The position numbers and the translations under genes are program-made. A stretch of 6,082 bases of DNA. It comes from an uncultured beta proteobacterium. Lineage in GTDB: Bacteria > Pseudomonadota > Gammaproteobacteria > Burkholderiales > Burkholderiaceae_C. The notes beneath the pieces are model-generated. The model was not told the origin of the DNA, searched no databases, and worked only from the letters and a program-made list of their open reading frames with translations. Below, in pieces: positions 5,503 to 6,082 of this stretch (its first letter is position 1; each line of letters begins with the position of its first letter). The stretch covers positions 1 through 6,082 of the forward strand of contig CAIYQF010000134.1 of NCBI GenBank assembly GCA_903928325.1, read 5' to 3'.

Positions 5503-6082
5503 TTGAATTCCTCGATACCGGTTGCATCCGCACGGACCATTTTGGTGGGAGTGGATTTGGGCTTGCCCCATTTCGACAAATACCTGGAAGAACTCGGCTT
5601 GCTGGCGCAAACCGCTGGGCTTGAGCCGGTCGCATCGATTACCTGCAAGCGCAGGGCGCCGGACGCGGCCCTTTTTGTGGGCACGGGTAAGGCCGACGAG
5701 ATCAAATTGTTGGCGCAGCAGCACGGCGCGCAAGAAATTTTGTTTGACCAAAGCCTCAGCCCTGGCCAACAGCGCAACCTTGAACGGCGACTGGAAATGC
5801 CAGTAAACGACCGGACCTACTTGATTTTGGAAATTTTTGCCCAGCGCGCCCGCAGCCATGAAGGCAAACTGCAGGTAGAGCTGGCGCGACTGCAGTACCT
5901 GAGCACCCGCCTGGTGCGCCGTTGGTCCCACCTAGAACGCCAGCGCGGCGGTATAGGTACCCGGGGTGGTCCGGGTGAGACGCAAATTGAGTTGGACCGC
6001 CGCATGATCGCTACGACCATCAAGCGCACCAAAGAGCAACTCAGCAAGGTCAAGCGCCAACGCCAAACCCAGCGCAAGCAGC
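5503..6082 (+). CDS. hflX: HflX, ribosome-splitting GTPase, N-terminal part (3' partial)
   Basis: HflX is a GTPase that binds stalled or heat-damaged 70S ribosomes and splits them. The frame stays open to the window end, leaving 193 residues from TTG 5503. The visible part is the HflX N-terminal domain: 'ILVGVDLG' (13-20), 'ALFVGTGKADEI' (56-67), 'FDQSLSPGQQRNLERRL' (81-97), 'VNDRTYLILEIFAQRARS' (101-118) and 'GKLQVELARLQYLSTRL' (121-137). The Gly-rich linker motif 'GGIGTRGGPGETQIELDRR' (149-167) and a basic coiled segment 'KRTKEQLSKVKRQRQTQRK' follow. The GTP-binding domain lies beyond the window. Start: no in-frame ATG or GTG exists between the hfq stop and the first conserved strand. TTG 5503 gives 'MNSSIPVASARTILVGVD', a plausible length for the family, but has no visible ribosome binding site. 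TTG 5542 would cut into the first beta strand. The frame is the same as that of hfq and is open right back to the hfq stop. Confidence 0.94.
   Translation, partial: MNSSIPVASARTILVGVDLGLPHFDKYLEELGLLAQTAGLEPVASITCKRRAPDAALFVGTGKADEIKLLAQQHGAQEILFDQSLSPGQQRNLERRLEMPVNDRTYLILEIFAQRARSHEGKLQVELARLQYLSTRLVRRWSHLERQRGGIGTRGGPGETQIELDRRMIATTIKRTKEQLSKVKRQRQTQRKQ

Overview
The window is a compact, single-strand run of housekeeping genes, all on the + strand, from a moderately GC-rich betaproteobacterium. The order ispG - hisS - yfgM - bamB - der followed directly by hfq - hflX is the arrangement I associate with Burkholderiales. The protein sequences (HisS with 'AVKGMNDILPPDS', Hfq with 'NNKSQLLQDPF' and Y at the usual F42 position, Der with NKAE as its first G4 motif) read most like Comamonadaceae, in the Rhodoferax/Polaromonas neighbourhood. 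The family assignment is recognition by eye, not a database result.

Layout. Positions 1-563 hold the 3' half of ispG (isoprenoid precursor synthesis), cut by the window edge. hisS (583-1896, histidyl-tRNA synthetase) follows after 19 nt. yfgM (1910-2599, membrane-anchored TPR-like translocon accessory protein) follows after 13 nt. bamB (2599-3735, outer-membrane assembly lipoprotein) overlaps the yfgM stop by one base. der (3757-5091, double GTPase for 50S ribosome assembly) follows after 21 nt. A 105-nt non-coding leader then precedes hfq (5197-5445, RNA chaperone). After a further 57 nt comes hflX (5503 to the window end), of which only the N-terminal half is present. No stretch over 300 bases lacks a gene. 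I see no tRNA, rRNA, CRISPR array, insertion sequence, phage gene or sign of horizontal transfer.

How the genes fit together. The first five genes are tightly spaced and look co-transcribed. They combine isoprenoid synthesis, translation (HisS), envelope protein export and assembly (YfgM at the Sec translocon, BamB in the BAM complex) and ribosome maturation (Der). hfq-hflX is a second conserved module linking post-transcriptional regulation to ribosome rescue. In E. coli these are two separate loci; here they are joined.

I did not find a new biological system. The points most worth a second look are at the hfq and hflX starts. hfq appears to start with GTG, which lies inside a small hairpin and is followed at once by four ARN triplets of the kind the Hfq distal face binds, suggesting autoregulation. 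hflX has no ATG available and appears to start at TTG with no visible ribosome binding site.
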